A DNA stretch of 64,000 nucleotides from contig CM067572.1 in assembly GCA_034336665.1 (NCBI GenBank), positions 3,712,286-3,776,285 on the forward strand. The letters are read 5' to 3'. The notes under the pieces were generated by a model. The model searched no databases and was not told the origin of the DNA. It saw nothing but the letters and a program-made list of their open reading frames with translations. The position numbers and the translations under genes are program-made. Below are positions 27,030 to 38,964 of the stretch, piece by piece; positions within the stretch are counted from its first letter, which is position 1; each line of letters starts with the position of its first letter. Source of the DNA: Luscinia megarhynchos (Eukaryota; Chordata; Aves; Passeriformes; Turdidae).

Positions 27030-28150
27030 TGACTCCAGCGGGCTGGGGAGCGCTCGGCGCTGCCCGGCGGCCCCGCCGAACCGCTCCGAACCGCGCGGGG
27101 CATCCCGACCCGGGAGCGGCCCCGCCCGCCCCACGCGCGCTCGCTCCGGTCCGGTTCGCCGGTCCGGTTGGCCGGTCCGGTGGGCGGGCGAGCGCGGCAG
27201 GGCCCGGGGGAGCCCGGCAGCCCCGCACCGGCTACCTGCGCCCCGGGCTCGCCGCCTCCCCCGCGGAGCCGCCGCGCCGCGCTCAGCGCTCCCCCCGCGG
27301 CCGCGGCCCTGCGGCAGCGCACAGCGCCCACTATAGGGCCCGGAGCCTCCCGCACCCCCTTCCCCGACCCCCCCTCCAGCCCCCGGCGGCAGCGGCAACT
27401 TCCAGCGCTCGCCACTGAACTTTTCCTCAACTCCTTCCCCACCTCCCGCCGGCCGCCCGCAGCCCCCGGCCCGGCTCCGGCCGCCGCGCCCCCCGCCCCG
27501 CTCCGCGCCGCCGCCCGCCGGGCCGGGCCGGCCGGGCCGGGCCGGGCCGAGCCAGGCTGCGAGGGGATGCTGCAGGTTGTCTGCGAGCTCCGCGCCGCAC
27601 CAGACATGTCTATGCAACATGGCAGAGAGGGAGGGTGAAAAGCCAAGAGAAAGGGGTATTGCACCTACTTGCGGCCAGCTTCCTCGCCCTGCCCTTGGAT
27701 CGCATGCTGCCAGTCCCGCGGCCGATGCTGGCGTGGGCTTGGGGTAGGGGGGGCTTTTTTTTTTTTTCCTCCCGGAGCTTTTCCTCCTTTTTCGCTCCCC
27801 CTCTCCCTCTCTCCTCTCCCTCTCCCGCACACACACACTCTCCCTTTCTCTCAATCCCGGCTCGCTATCTCTCCAGCATTGTCAGTTTGGACACCTTCGC
27901 ACATGCGCACGGGCGGCTCCCCCCCGCTCTTCAACATTTCAGCGCCGCCAAAAAAAAGTTTGCAGCGATCCATCACCGCCGGTGGGGACCCTGACAGCCG
28001 GCACCGGGGCCGGGACGGGCCGGGACGAGGCGCGCAGCCGCCGCCGGGCTGCGCCACCGCGGCCGCGGGGCAGCGGCTCCGCCGCCTGCGCACCGGGAGG
28101 GGTTACAGCGGGGGAGACCCGCGGGGCGAGGGCTGGGGGGGACAAGCGAC
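27030..28150 (-). promoter_or_regulatory. MECOM: MECOM (long isoform) promoter CpG island
   Basis: A dense CpG island surrounds the first MECOM coding exon. Upstream of the ATG on the minus strand the presumptive 5' UTR is strongly purine-rich (pyrimidine-rich on the plus strand, about 27757-27850). A palindromic CGCACATGCGCAC at 27898-27910 resembles an NRF1 site. No TATA box is apparent, as is usual for a CpG-island promoter. The transcription start is probably within 27.75-28.1 kb, but this is inferred. The downstream side (27030-27560) is CCGGG/GGCCG-rich and would be first-intron sequence. Confidence 0.7.
27669..27705 (-). CDS. MECOM: MECOM first coding exon (MDS1 exon 1, long PRDM3 isoform)
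   Basis: On the minus strand an ATG at 27705-27703 opens a 37-nt coding segment that translates to MRSKGRARKLAA plus one base of the next codon. This matches the N-terminus I know for the MDS1-EVI1 (PRDM3) protein, MRSKGRARKLA, before its PR domain. The segment ends at a good donor, A|GTAGGT (27668-27663), in phase 1, which fits the Asn codon that follows in the human protein. The protein is a nuclear PR-domain zinc-finger factor; the long isoform is a chromatin regulator important in haematopoietic stem cells, and the short EVI1 form starts at a promoter much further downstream. Only this exon is inside the window; the PR-domain exon and zinc fingers lie beyond the left edge. The CpG island and the TERC/MYNN neighbours support the identification. 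The Lys/Arg-rich peptide is short, so synteny carries part of the weight. Confidence 0.93.
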
Positions 28151-28152
28151 AC

Positions 28153-28194
28153 TTTTTTTTTTTTTCCCTGCCTTTTTTTTTTTTTTTTTTTTTT
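28153..28194. repeat. Two poly-T tracts
   Basis: Runs of about 13 and 22 T are separated by CCCTGCC, at the outer edge of the MECOM promoter island. This is simple sequence; no retroposon body is seen beside it. Confidence 0.9.
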
Positions 28195-28769
28195 AGTAGG
28201 ATATTGATACTGTTCTGAGTCTTCGCAACGTTTAAATAGTTTATTCTCACCAGGCAGCAATTACCGTAGATCTTTCCGCGTGTATAGGCAGAGAGATATA
28301 ATTTGATTACATGTTTTATTATGTATGCGTACCGTGAAATCGTACACTTTCCCGGCGCGCACACTTTTTCGCCACCTTGAACTCGGCTCAGCCACCACCA
28401 GTTGGGCAGGAAAAAAGCGTTTTAAAAACAGTAACACCGACCGCTCTAATCTGTTTTAATTACAGGGTTTGCCAATCAAAGAGGGAGCGCGCAGAAATTG
28501 GGAACTCCTTTAGGGGATGGCTGTGTCCGAGGTATGAATCAATCCAAACTACGTATAGATTTTCCCCTGGTACAACCTCCTTGCATTAAACAGTTTTGTT
28601 CAATACCTTCCATGCGCTATTTATGTTCCCATTAATATCTGTTGCAAATCCTGCCAGACACCATAAAAGAAAATTACAATCTTTCAGACTCGGGGCTGCG
28701 CCAGTACATACACCCTGCTCAACTTTTTGTTTTAATAAAATCCTCAGCATAGCCCCTTCCCCCTTCAAT

Positions 28770-29890
28770 CCCACCTCCCGCCCCCGGCTGCCGGTGCTGG
28801 GGACCGGGGCCGCCCGTGGAGCCCCCCGCACCCCGCCGGTGACAGCCCCGCGCGTGGGGCAGGGGCGCCGCGGGTCCCAAACGCCCGGCAGGCAGCCGCA
28901 AGCACTTGGACCCGCACTGCGGAGCCGTCCTTGATGCCAGTCGTTCTTTTTAATTTGTAACTTGGATTTTTTATTTTTTTTTTAATTTTATTTTTTTAGG
29001 GACATGCAGCTGCTCTCTGCCCGCTCCGCATCCCCCCGCAGCCGAGCAGGGGAGCACCTAATGGCCCCGGAGCAGGAGGGGCAGGAGGGCCTCCGCCAGA
29101 CCCCCTGCAGCCATCGGGGTGCCCTGTCCGAGCTGTCCCGGAGGAGCTGGGTCACTCTGCCCCGGCCGAGCAGGGCCGGGACAGCCGGGGAGCGGCACGG
29201 GCTGCGCGGGGGATGCGCAAGGGGATGCGCGGGGGATGCGCGGGGCCGGGGCTGCTCTCGGGGTCCTGGCACTGCCCGACCCCCGACCTCGCCGGCAAAC
29301 AGCGCCTTTCCCTGCGGGGCTGCAGCGAGCTGTCCCCAGATCACCCCACACACACACCCACAACCTGCGGAGCCGGGCCACTTGAGAAAAATGAAAACGC
29401 CCACGAACTTTGCAAAACTCCCCGCGCCTCCCGCGCCCCCGATTGAAGCGGAGACCCCGGCAAAGCCGCCGCCCGGGCAGAGGTGCAGAGATGCGCGTCC
29501 TTCCCGGGGAGCCGCTCGCAGCCCGGGCGGCCGCGCTCCGTGCGGGGCCGGGGGCACAGATGCGGGTTTCCCGGGCGGGCAGCCCTGACCCCGGCCGTGC
29601 CCGCCTGTCACCGCCACCTGCCCGCGGTCCCAGCGGCCCCGGGAGCCCGGCAGGTGCCGCGCCGCCCGCCCGGGGCTCCGGCAGCCGTCCCGGGCCGCCC
29701 CCGCCGCCCGCCCGCTCGGCCCCGGCATCGCCCGCTCGGCCCCGCCAGCTTCGCCCCCTCCCCCGAAAAGTCCCGGGCAGCGCCCCGGGAATTCCGTTTC
29801 GTTCGTGCGGGGAAGCCGCCGCTCCCTCCCGGGTGGGAAGCGACTGGCGGCGGGGATGCGGGGGCGCTTTCCACGCGCAGAAACAGAGAT
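28770..29890. promoter_or_regulatory. CpG island upstream of MECOM
   Basis: A second strong CpG island lies 1.1-2.2 kb upstream of the MECOM start codon. It contains long chance reading frames on both strands, none with recognisable domains. A GGGATGCGCGGGG-type motif recurs near 29210-29246. It could serve as a distal MECOM promoter or as a divergent non-coding promoter. The sequence shows composition only. Confidence 0.6.
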
Positions 29891-30600
29891 TAAAATTTGG
29901 GGATATGTTTTTCCGTATAGTGGGGTGGAATGAAATCTATTTCTAATACACGCTGGGAGACCAAAGGTACCCCCTCACACACAGGCTTCAGTGCTTTCCC
30001 CGTAACAGGAAATTTTCTCTTCCTTACATTATAATTGAACAAGCCCCGCAGTCTACTTGGAGAAAAGTTGGAATTCTTTATCGAGATATTTGTTTTGCTA
30101 TTGTCTTTGTGCAGTGAACTTTACATCGTGTTATTCAATCTCAATCTATATTCTCCTAGCTACCAGTAAGATTAATTTAATCATTGTAATGCAATTATTA
30201 ATACTGTTTACCCAACGCTTGATTTCAGGTTTGCTGGTAAGAAATTAAGCTTCTTGCTGGGTGACCGAAAAGCTATGCAGGGATTTCCAGCCCACGTAGA
30301 AATAAAACAGTCCTCTTTATTTAGTCTCAGAACTCCAGCTTTCAGCCACGGGCTCAATTAGCCAAAATGGAAACAATTTTCATTCATTGCAATAACTCAC
30401 TGTTCTGCTGATCACTTTCAAAATATACACTTTATTATTATATGCTGACCTCGGTGCCGCGAAGTGGCAAGGCTAGAAAGAGGCAGAGGGATCTCTCCAG
30501 CCCCCTTGGGCTGTAATTATTAGAAATTAATTGGGTTCAGGACCCTGGGTAGCATGGGTAAATTAATAGCTTGTCTGGTTGTTTAAATCCGAATTCTCAG
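29890..30600. other. AT-rich block between CpG islands, candidate conserved element
   Basis: There is a sharp composition change from the GC-rich island to AT-rich unique DNA. Many homeodomain-type TAATTA cores are present, for example TAATTATTAGAAATTAATTG at 30515-30534. No gene or repeat is recognisable. Such blocks beside developmental transcription-factor promoters are often conserved enhancers. This is a guess until aligned. Confidence 0.3.
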
Positions 30601-31669
30601 TCCACAGGAGAGCAGGGGAGGGAGGCTCTCCCTCCCCAAACCCGCCCCGGGAGAGCGCGGCGGGGCTGGGGCAGCGCGGAGCCGCCGGCTGATTTCCCTC
30701 CTTCTTTTCACCGACGCATTGTTTTCGGGGAGCTATTTAGGGGTTAAAAATCAAAAATAAAGATCCTGTATACTTGGAGCTGTCGTGCGGGAGTAAAAGT
30801 GAAAAGGGAGCCTTAGGCAAAAGGAAATTACTGCAAGCCCGCGTGACCTTTCCGAGAGGTAATCAATCAAGTGATCAACAGGGATATTTATCATTGCTAG
30901 ATGGGGCTACTTTACAAATGCACAGGAGGGGGGGCGGGGGGATACACACACACACAAAAGTTTGGATAAACCCGATAAGTCTGAAGACAAATACGGAGAC
31001 TTTAATCACTGGGAAGATTGCACATTTTCTTTTCTGAGCTCTCAGAAGGAAAGAAAAGGAGAAAACCTCTGCAAAGTTTCCCAGCAGAAAATGCCTCCTG
31101 TACTAGGTGGTCACATGGAAGCTGTCCACTCTGCTTTGCAGTCCTGGGAAAGGCTGGGAACGACAGATGTGATAAAAAAAAAAAGGCACCAAATACAAGG
31201 GAAAATAATAGCTAGAGATTGAGGCTTTGATAACTGGGCTCGGTGTTTGTTTTTATGTAATGTGTTTTTATTTGCTGGCTTGAAACTCGGAGCTGTGGAG
31301 CTCAGCCCTGCCTGCCTCTAGTCCCCGAAACGGTTAACTCCGAAAACAAAACAAAAAAAAAAAGCCCACCCCATGCCCCCTACTATATGAAATCAGCGAT
31401 CTGGTTCAATTAAACTTGCTCTCCGTAGCATAAAGCATCCACCACAATACAGGCAATGAAACCCAACAATAAAAGCCCATGCATTTTCTGCACAGTTTCC
31501 TTCTCCCTTGTAAAACATGCCGTCGTGTAAGCACCAGACATTTAATTTTGCTTCCTATAACTTACCGGATTCCTTAACAAACCTACTCCGACCACTTTTT
31601 TTTTTTTTTTTTCCTTTTCTCTTCCTCTTTTCTTTATTTCTCCCTGCTTTGCGCTGTGCTCCACGCACA

Positions 31670-32200
31670 CTCCTGCACAAAGCCTCGCTGCCTGCGCCCT
31701 GCGCTGCTGCCTCTAAACGAGTCCCGAGCCGCGGGAGCGCCCGCGGAGCCCCTCGGGAGCGCAGAGATCCGCGGGGATGCGCGGGGATGCGCGGGGATGC
31801 GCGGGGATGCGCGGGGCAGGCGGCTGAGCGCGGAGCCGCCGCTGCCACTGCGGGGGCTCTGCGCGGCCCTGCGCGGCCCTTGCGCGCTCCCGCAGCTCCC
31901 TGCGCTCCCCTGCGCGCGTTCTCCCGGCCCTTGCGCGCTCCCGCAGCGCCCTGCGCGCCCCTGCGCGCCGCACCGCGGTCTGCGGCGCCCCCTCGCGGCC
32001 GCGGCGCCGCACTGCAGGGCGCGGGCAGGCGGGTGCGCACCCCGCGCTGGAGAGAAGCGGGGAAAACCTCCCAAAAAACGAGTTTAGGGTCCGGCACCGG
32101 CGCCTGGCGGGACGCGGAGCGGGCTCAGGGATTGCGGCAGGCCTGGAATGAGGCTGTCCCTGGTGGAAACGCGCTGAAAACACGCGGCCGGGAAGAATGA
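31670..32200. promoter_or_regulatory. Outermost CpG island upstream of MECOM
   Basis: A GC-rich block about 4 kb upstream of the MECOM ATG. It holds a decamer tandem repeat (31771-31816) and then TGCGCGGCCCT/TGCGCGCTCCC-like degenerate repeats to about 31980. Reading frames across it on both strands are Arg/Ala/Pro-rich artefacts of composition. Its role is unknown; a promoter of an unannotated non-coding transcript is possible. Confidence 0.55.
31771..31816. repeat. GCGGGGATGC decamer tandem repeat
   Basis: Four perfect 10-bp copies are followed by a partial fifth. The same GGGATGCGCGGGG motif recurs, less regularly, 2.5 kb away near 29210-29246. Confidence 0.95.
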
Positions 32201-35200
32201 AATGCATTCACGGGAGGAAGCAGCAGCGAGCCCGGCACAGCGCTCCCCGAGAAAATGCTTCCCTGGGAAAATGGTGCAGGGTGCCAGCTATGAAGTAGAG
32301 CTCGTTTCTGCCCGTAGGAAGGACCTGGATTTCCACAGCATTGAGACAGAAAGAAGAACAGAGGAAAATGAACAGGCCAGAGGCAAGATTGAGAGAGCGG
32401 CGTGGAGGCCGCTGAGGTAAATGGGGACATTGGAGAACTGAACCTGATTTTCTGCTTCCTGGCGGATTTCCTGTGTTACTTTGGTATTTGGTTGCATTCC
32501 CCCACACCTCACCTGAAATGCACAGAGGTTTCTCCAAACCCAGAAGCTGGAGGTCTCTGTTTTAAGGCACAGCAGCATTGTTTGTCCTCAGTCCCACTAG
32601 AAGACAACAGTGCAGGATCATCCCTGAACATGACACAGGACTCAGATATTACCTAACTGCAACCAAAAAAGTCATTTACCCCTGTACCAAAGAGAGGTGC
32701 AATCAATATCCCCAACTCAAGCCCTTTTCCAAGATTAAAAGCACTTTCTGGCCAAAAATGTCATATTCTCAGATCCTCAGGAGTTTACCCCCATTATTTC
32801 TTAAAGGAGCATCAGTGGAGAATGTAATTGGAAAAATTAAAGAGTAGGAGGAGGAAAGTAATTACAGGCCACTAGAGAAAAACAAACATGTTCTGAATGT
32901 AGACAAAACATTGAACAGAGGGGAATTAATAGTACTACAAATCAAAAGGGAAAAATGTCAGCAAAGATCAGCAGAAAGTGAACATCCTATTTAAAGCAAA
33001 AATAGAAACAATCAAAATTGCAGTGAAACACAGAAGAGGGAAGTAATTCGAGAAGCAACCTAAAATCAAAATAAAGCAATGGAACAAATTTTACTCAGTA
33101 CACAGTCATAGTTAAAGCTGATACATGAATATTTTCAAAAACTGAAGCCCACCATGAAGGTGGGATGGGAAAGAAAACCTCAGGTGATCCAACACAAGAG
33201 TTTTGTGATTTATACCCACTGGGTCAGGCTGGCTCCCATTCTGCAAAGTGAACTGGGCAAGGCTGGAAAATCCCTGCAGAGGGTGAAAAGGGATTTTCCA
33301 ATATGTCCCACAGCCTTCCCCTTCCTCTCTGGCCTGCCCAGTGATTTTCCAGAAGGAAGGAGCTGGGGACTGGTGAGATCTGGGCTTTGAGGAGCTGTTG
33401 TGGCCAAAGCAAAGAAGAACAACAGGAGCTGCTCAGCTCTAACAAGTCACTAAAACACTCTGGCAAAGAACAGTTTCTTTGGCTGAAGCCACGTTCTGAA
33501 ACAGGCCATGAAGAATTGGGAAGATTTGGATAGTAAACTGTTTAAAGGTAATATGACAAAATGTAAGGAGTAAAATTGTAATGGGATGATGGCAGACAGG
33601 CTTCCACAGCTGGTAGTGCTGAAATAAATGGAGTTTTGAAATGAAAAAATGAAATCCTCTCTTTGTGTGGTGAAAGCTGTGTCATGACCAAGGACTGTCA
33701 TCACAAAAGTGGGGCTCCCCTTTTCTAGGGCTTTATCTGCTTTCACTCATGGTGTAACTTCCAGGCAGGAGTGGGCTTCTTGCTGTTTGTTTTTAAAGGA
33801 ACCACAAAGGCAGGTTAACACATCAGCCTTTATAAAATCCACAGCCCCATTTTTCCCCTCAAAGCATAAGGAACACATTCATATTTCACTCTCATTTCTC
33901 TCCAGTACAAAAGCACAGGGTCAGAATTAATGAGCAAAGTATTTGTGTGACGTTTTATATTGTATTGGCATTTATATAGTGCTTTTCACAGGCTCCATGT
34001 CAAAACCCTTTACAGGGCAATAAATCATATACCTTTCCTGATGAAATTGTGTGTAGGCAATTGGGCACCTATCCTGCCCTCAGCAATGTCCCACGTGCGA
34101 GACACGGGGAGTGTGATGAAACCTGCACAAGTGGGTCTGAAAAAAAAATGGATGTAGGTCAAACCTTCCCCCCTTAATATCCTGCAACACGTTAAAAAGT
34201 CTTTAGAGCCCACTTGAACAGCCACAGGAAAGACCTAACCTTAACATGACAAAGCTTCTATTACAGTCTGAATTACTCAACATGCACATCGAATTGTGGG
34301 TCTTACACTTAACCCCACGGTTTTTTGCCTCTGAATTAAAACAAGTTGTCCATTTACATGGAAAATAAGGATTTTTCAATTGAATTAATTTCTAAAAATA
34401 GTGTCCATTCACAAGGCTGAACCCAATTTTAGGTTGTTGACTTTCTGTTGGCATTCACGACTATCCCTCCTAACACGAAGTCTGCAGTGTGACAATGCAT
34501 CTCTGCCCTGCTGGCGTTTCCCTCTTATTTGCAGTTTTTCAGATAACGAAGAGTAATGAAGTTCTGAGAACTGTATGCCCGATTAGACTGACTCTTTTAC
34601 ACGTTTATTTGCATTCCTGCCGTGTTTCCAAAGCCACTTCGGGGTAAGAAAGAAAACAAAGTAGAAAGTCGTTTAAAGTCTTTTGGGGGTTGGGGAGCAG
34701 GAGCGGGAGTTCAGCTCCACTGCCCGGGGGAGTCACAGCGCTCTGCCCAGTTCAGGGATTTTTGGAGTGCATTGGTGCCAAAGGAAGCTTTGTGGAGAAT
34801 CCCTCCTGGCAGATCTTAGCCCCTCCCTTTCAACCCAACCCCGAGACAGCACAAAGGCTCAGAGGTAAATGGAAAATCTTTGCAGTAGCTCGACACCGTT
34901 CGAAAACCACTTTTCCACCTCCACTATCTGTAACACATGAAAACTGATAACATTCTGCACATACTGGCTGATAGTTCAAATGCATTAGAACCAACATAGT
35001 TATGATTTATGAGCCGGAAGAGCTGTTAGAATAATTTATAAACCTGAAAGAATAAAAAAAAAAGTGCTGTTCTCCACCAAACAGACATTTAGATTACTTA
35101 ATCTAAAATCAAAGTAATCCAGGAGTAGAACAAAAGGTAAAAGCACATTGCCAGCTCCATTAAGTGCCGTGGGCTGTGTTAGAAGTGGAGGGTTCTTGCA

Positions 35201-38200
35201 TCTCTGCAGAGGTGATTAATGTCCTGTGAGACCTGAGCACTCGCTGTGCAGATGCACAGCCAAGGAATGAACTCAGCTCGCTCTGCTTTCCTTTGAGGTT
35301 TGTGTCAGGAGCTCTGCGAGGAGCTCAAATTCACACACTGTTGTTGTGCTCTGATGGCAACTGAGCCCAATTTTATCTCTTGTTCCCATCTGGGTACACA
35401 AGTTATTTAGCAGTCTAAAGAGTGATCTGTAAATAATGCACATGCACTGAGATGGATGACAAGGATAGGTAAAATTGTCTTTTCAGTGGGAGACACTGCC
35501 AGCACCAGTAGTTAAAGCTGAAGTTCAAGAGTAACCAACACATTAAAGCCTGAAATTCCTATTCTTTCTGGCAATAATACATTTGAAGATTAAATTAGAC
35601 AAAATGTTTGTTACAACAAATGGACTTCTGTTAGCATTCAGGATTATGCTCCCAGTCAATGTTTATTATGCTTTTGGTCCTATATATTCTAAAGGTCTCA
35701 ATTTCCTACTTCCATAATTTTTTTGATCAGTTTTGTTTAAACTGGGAGCCTTTTACTTTTTACTTTCAAAATTACTGCTTCTTCTTCAAACTTCTAGCAG
35801 GTTATGGTATCTGGAATGAGTACTAAGGAAAAGGAAACAAGCTAAAATAAATTGCTATCTAATCTAACCCATCTGACGACTTCTAAGGTACTTATTATTG
35901 TGGTATCAAAGCACTGGATCTCTGATAGCATGTGATCTTTGATCTTAAATTGGACCTCCAATAACATTTTTAATTAAACATCTTATTTGATGCCTGTTGG
36001 AGCTAAAATGCAAATAGTGTCACATAAAGAATGAAAGTTAAGGGAGCAAGGAACAGAAACTGATGGCTGATTATAGTGTGATTATTGTACCAAAACAAAG
36101 AGCCCCATCATCCAGACCCTATGGAACTGAAACAATCAGCCTCAAGGTTCAAAGACTGAGCAGAAACTACCTAGAAATGAAACATGCTTTCAATTTATTA
36201 AAATTACTAGTGAATAAAACAGTTTGTCAGAAGCAAACTTGAGGTACTCACAAGAATCACCTAGAAAAACTGTAATTTATTTTTACTCCCTTTGCCCTCC
36301 AGCACCCAGCAAATATTCCGTTCTGTTGCAATCCTTCACTAGGAATTTTGTAGGACTTCCACAGAGGCTGAGACAAACCGTGTTTGTCCTCTTTGAAAAA
36401 TGTTTCCAAATTCCTTTATGCATAGGAATCATTGTTACTAAAGCACGAATTCGCTGCTAGATTTTATTCAGCTACATTCAGAGTTGATTTTGGGAGAGAT
36501 TTCTGGGAGACACGAGGAAGGAAAGCACCCTCAGAGCACTGCTGTTTCAATTTGTGGAGGTTTTTATGAGAGCACACATTGACCCACAGCTTCTACCAAC
36601 ACAGGGCACACAGAGCTGACATCAGCCCAGGGTATTCAGTTGCTCCAGAATTGCCCCCTTGTATGTCATGTGCTATATTAAAAACCCATCAAGTGCAGTG
36701 TCACTTTGACTACAGAGTAATTCTATTTTAAAATGTCTTTGCGAGTTTTTCTAAAATGTTCCCATTTGTTTCTCTCATTCTGCACTCATCACCATAATAA
36801 GAGTACACTAAACAGCTCCTAGAGAATTTTTTTTCCCCAGAGGAGGATGAGTTTATGTGAAGTGATTTGTAAGATTCAAATTTTTCACTTTGATACAATT
36901 TTGTGTAAAGATATGACCACTCTGACAGCTCTGGACCCTCTCAGTATCTGCTGCCTGGAAAGGAGGCAGAGTATAAGCACTGGTCATCCACACTTATCTG
37001 AGGTCAAAATTCAGCTCTTTTCCTTCAACTGTCACACAGATAATGACAAAAAAATTATAGCCATAACCACAGCAAGCAGTAGATAACAATAGGTATCAGA
37101 TTCCAGAAAGAACAATTATGGAATTGACTTTTATTTCACACTGCAGCTGGCACTCCTTACTGCAGGAACTGAAAAAGGGGAAGAGCCAATTTGTGATTTC
37201 CTTCAGATGAAGCTTCAGGGCTGGTGTTGATGAGGGCTCAGTCCCAGCAGAGCCATCCCATCCCCTTGAGATCCCCCCCGATCACACAGCAGGGCTCCAT
37301 CCACATCCCATATTCGAGCAGGAGCAGCCACTCCTGCACAGGAGAATCTGTGAAGAACGAGTGACAAAACCCTACAGAAGAGTCAGGAGAGCAAAGATTT
37401 CATTTTTCTGCTTTTTCACATTTCCTAAGGTAACTGTGGTTTGGCCTTTTGGTTTTCATATTTCAGGCAAGTCCTTAAGCCTAGTTCACAGCAGTCTTTA
37501 TGGCTGAGAGCTCATTCATCAAGAGCAAAATCTCACATGCAAAGTTTGTGACAGAGTGGTGAGGTGCAAAGTTGAAAGAGAAGGAAAATAATTTTTCCCA
37601 TCCCAGAAATCCTTTCAGGATTTCAGAAGCACTCTCAATCACAAGATGACCTTAGAAGTGGGATTTGCTTGTTGTTTGGGAGTTTTGTTTGTTTTTACAG
37701 AAGCTCAGGGAAAAAAAAGCACTCTAACATCGTCATAAATGAGAATTAGGACTCGCTTGGAATGTGAAGACTTTGGGGTTAAATCCTTCTTCTCAGAGAA
37801 GCAGATCAGGGTTAGGGCCCACCCCCCTCTAAACCCTAGCCTGAAAAGAAACATTTTATTACAGAAGTTTCACTGAAACTGGCGTGTTCCCACAAAATGT
37901 TTCAGTGGTGAGAACTAAAGGGTTCCCAAGTGTAAAGCACTGCCAAAAATTCCCGATCATTTCTAGCCAGTGAGCAGGGAAATGTGTTATTTTGCCATCA
38001 GTGGAGAAGGAAGCCCCTGTCCCCGCGGTGCTGTAAGGTCACGCTTCATCTTGTCCCCAGCAATTTGTGTGTCACCCACAATTCCAGGTACCTGGAATCA
38101 TGCAGGGCCATTTTCCAATGCATTTCAGCAGTTTCTATTGCAAATGCCTGGATGAAAACAATAAGCATGGCTAAAGAACACAGGCAGAAAGCTACAGTGA

Positions 38201-38799
38201 CCTCTTCTCTATCCTTTTACAGCAATCTCTCTTTCCTGCATATGCTCATACACACCCCTTCATGATGTATGGAGAGACTTTGGAAATAAATCTTCCCAAA
38301 ATATTTGCTCTTCAAGCCTATATGCTTTTAAAAGAGAGGTGGGATCCAGGTTTCACCTCTGGCACTTAGCACTTGACTCTTGCTCTCATGTTGGGAAAGG
38401 CTGGGAAAGAGAAGCTCTTGCTTTGCCTGAAATTGAGTGCAAGGTGACAGCTCCCTGAATTGTCACAACTCAAATTCTTTCTGGAGGACAAACTAACCCA
38501 CACTAACTCCATCTTTTCCCTAAATTTCTTTTGCTCTCCCCAAACAGGCAGCATAGCACCTGCTGTTATCCCAACAAAGCAAGTGCTTCCAGGGAGGAAA
38601 AACACTTTATGTTACAGAGCAAAGAACTTCTCCTTCTCCACTGGCTGTTCTCAAACAAAATCCAGCTGAGCCAAATAAATCCTGTTTCTTCACTGAAGAA
38701 GTCCTCATGTGCTCAAAACAGCCCTGAAAGAACTCAAATTCTTCATAGAGTTTTTAATTAATTCTATCTAGCCACACAGCAGTCTGAGAAGCTGTGGTG

Positions 38800-38814
38800 T
38801 TATATATATATATA
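38800..38814. repeat. (TA)n microsatellite
   Basis: A short perfect TA dinucleotide run in intergenic DNA. Confidence 0.9.
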
Positions 38815-38964
38815 ACCTCCTTACGTTTCACTATTTACATTGTGTTATTCTCTGGCTATTTCCCAACTTTATTCACTCACCCCAGAGATCAATTTAGGCA
38901 CCAAAATAAAATATGATCTTATCTTTTCACTGCACAGAAAAGAGAAAACAAAATTTCTCACGGG

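Larger units (their letters stand above)
1..27668 (-). other. MECOM: MECOM intron 1 (partial, runs off the left edge)
   Basis: This is everything 3' of the MECOM first coding exon on the minus strand. I found no second MDS1 exon and no other coding exon in it. In human, intron 1 of the long isoform is hundreds of kilobases, so an intron longer than 27 kb is expected. The stretch is mostly AT-rich unique sequence with short, chance open frames. Recognisable content is given in separate entries: simple repeats, old palindromic transposon relics, a GAAAA/polypurine tract and an intronic CpG island. Long AT-rich blocks, such as about 10560-11340 and 18240-18860, could hold conserved enhancers of this developmental regulator, but that cannot be judged without alignment. 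The intron assignment is an inference from the donor at 27667-27668. Confidence 0.85.

Noticed and set aside
1..27660. Searched for the second MDS1/MECOM exon (PR-domain side) on the minus strand
   Set aside because: No frame with the expected conserved peptide was recognised; it probably lies beyond the left edge.
26828..27854. Minus-strand frames of 278-279 codons over the MECOM island
   Set aside because: They are composition-driven frames in a CpG island. The only recognisable peptide there is the short MECOM exon 1, in a different frame context.
28988..29946. Frames of 178-246 codons on both strands at 29.0-29.9 kb
   Set aside because: They are GC-rich chance frames without domain similarity. 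Opposite-strand frames of equal quality argue against coding.
31517..32207. A plus-strand frame of 227 codons and opposing minus frames
   Set aside because: They span poly-T, a decamer repeat and a CpG island. The products are low-complexity.
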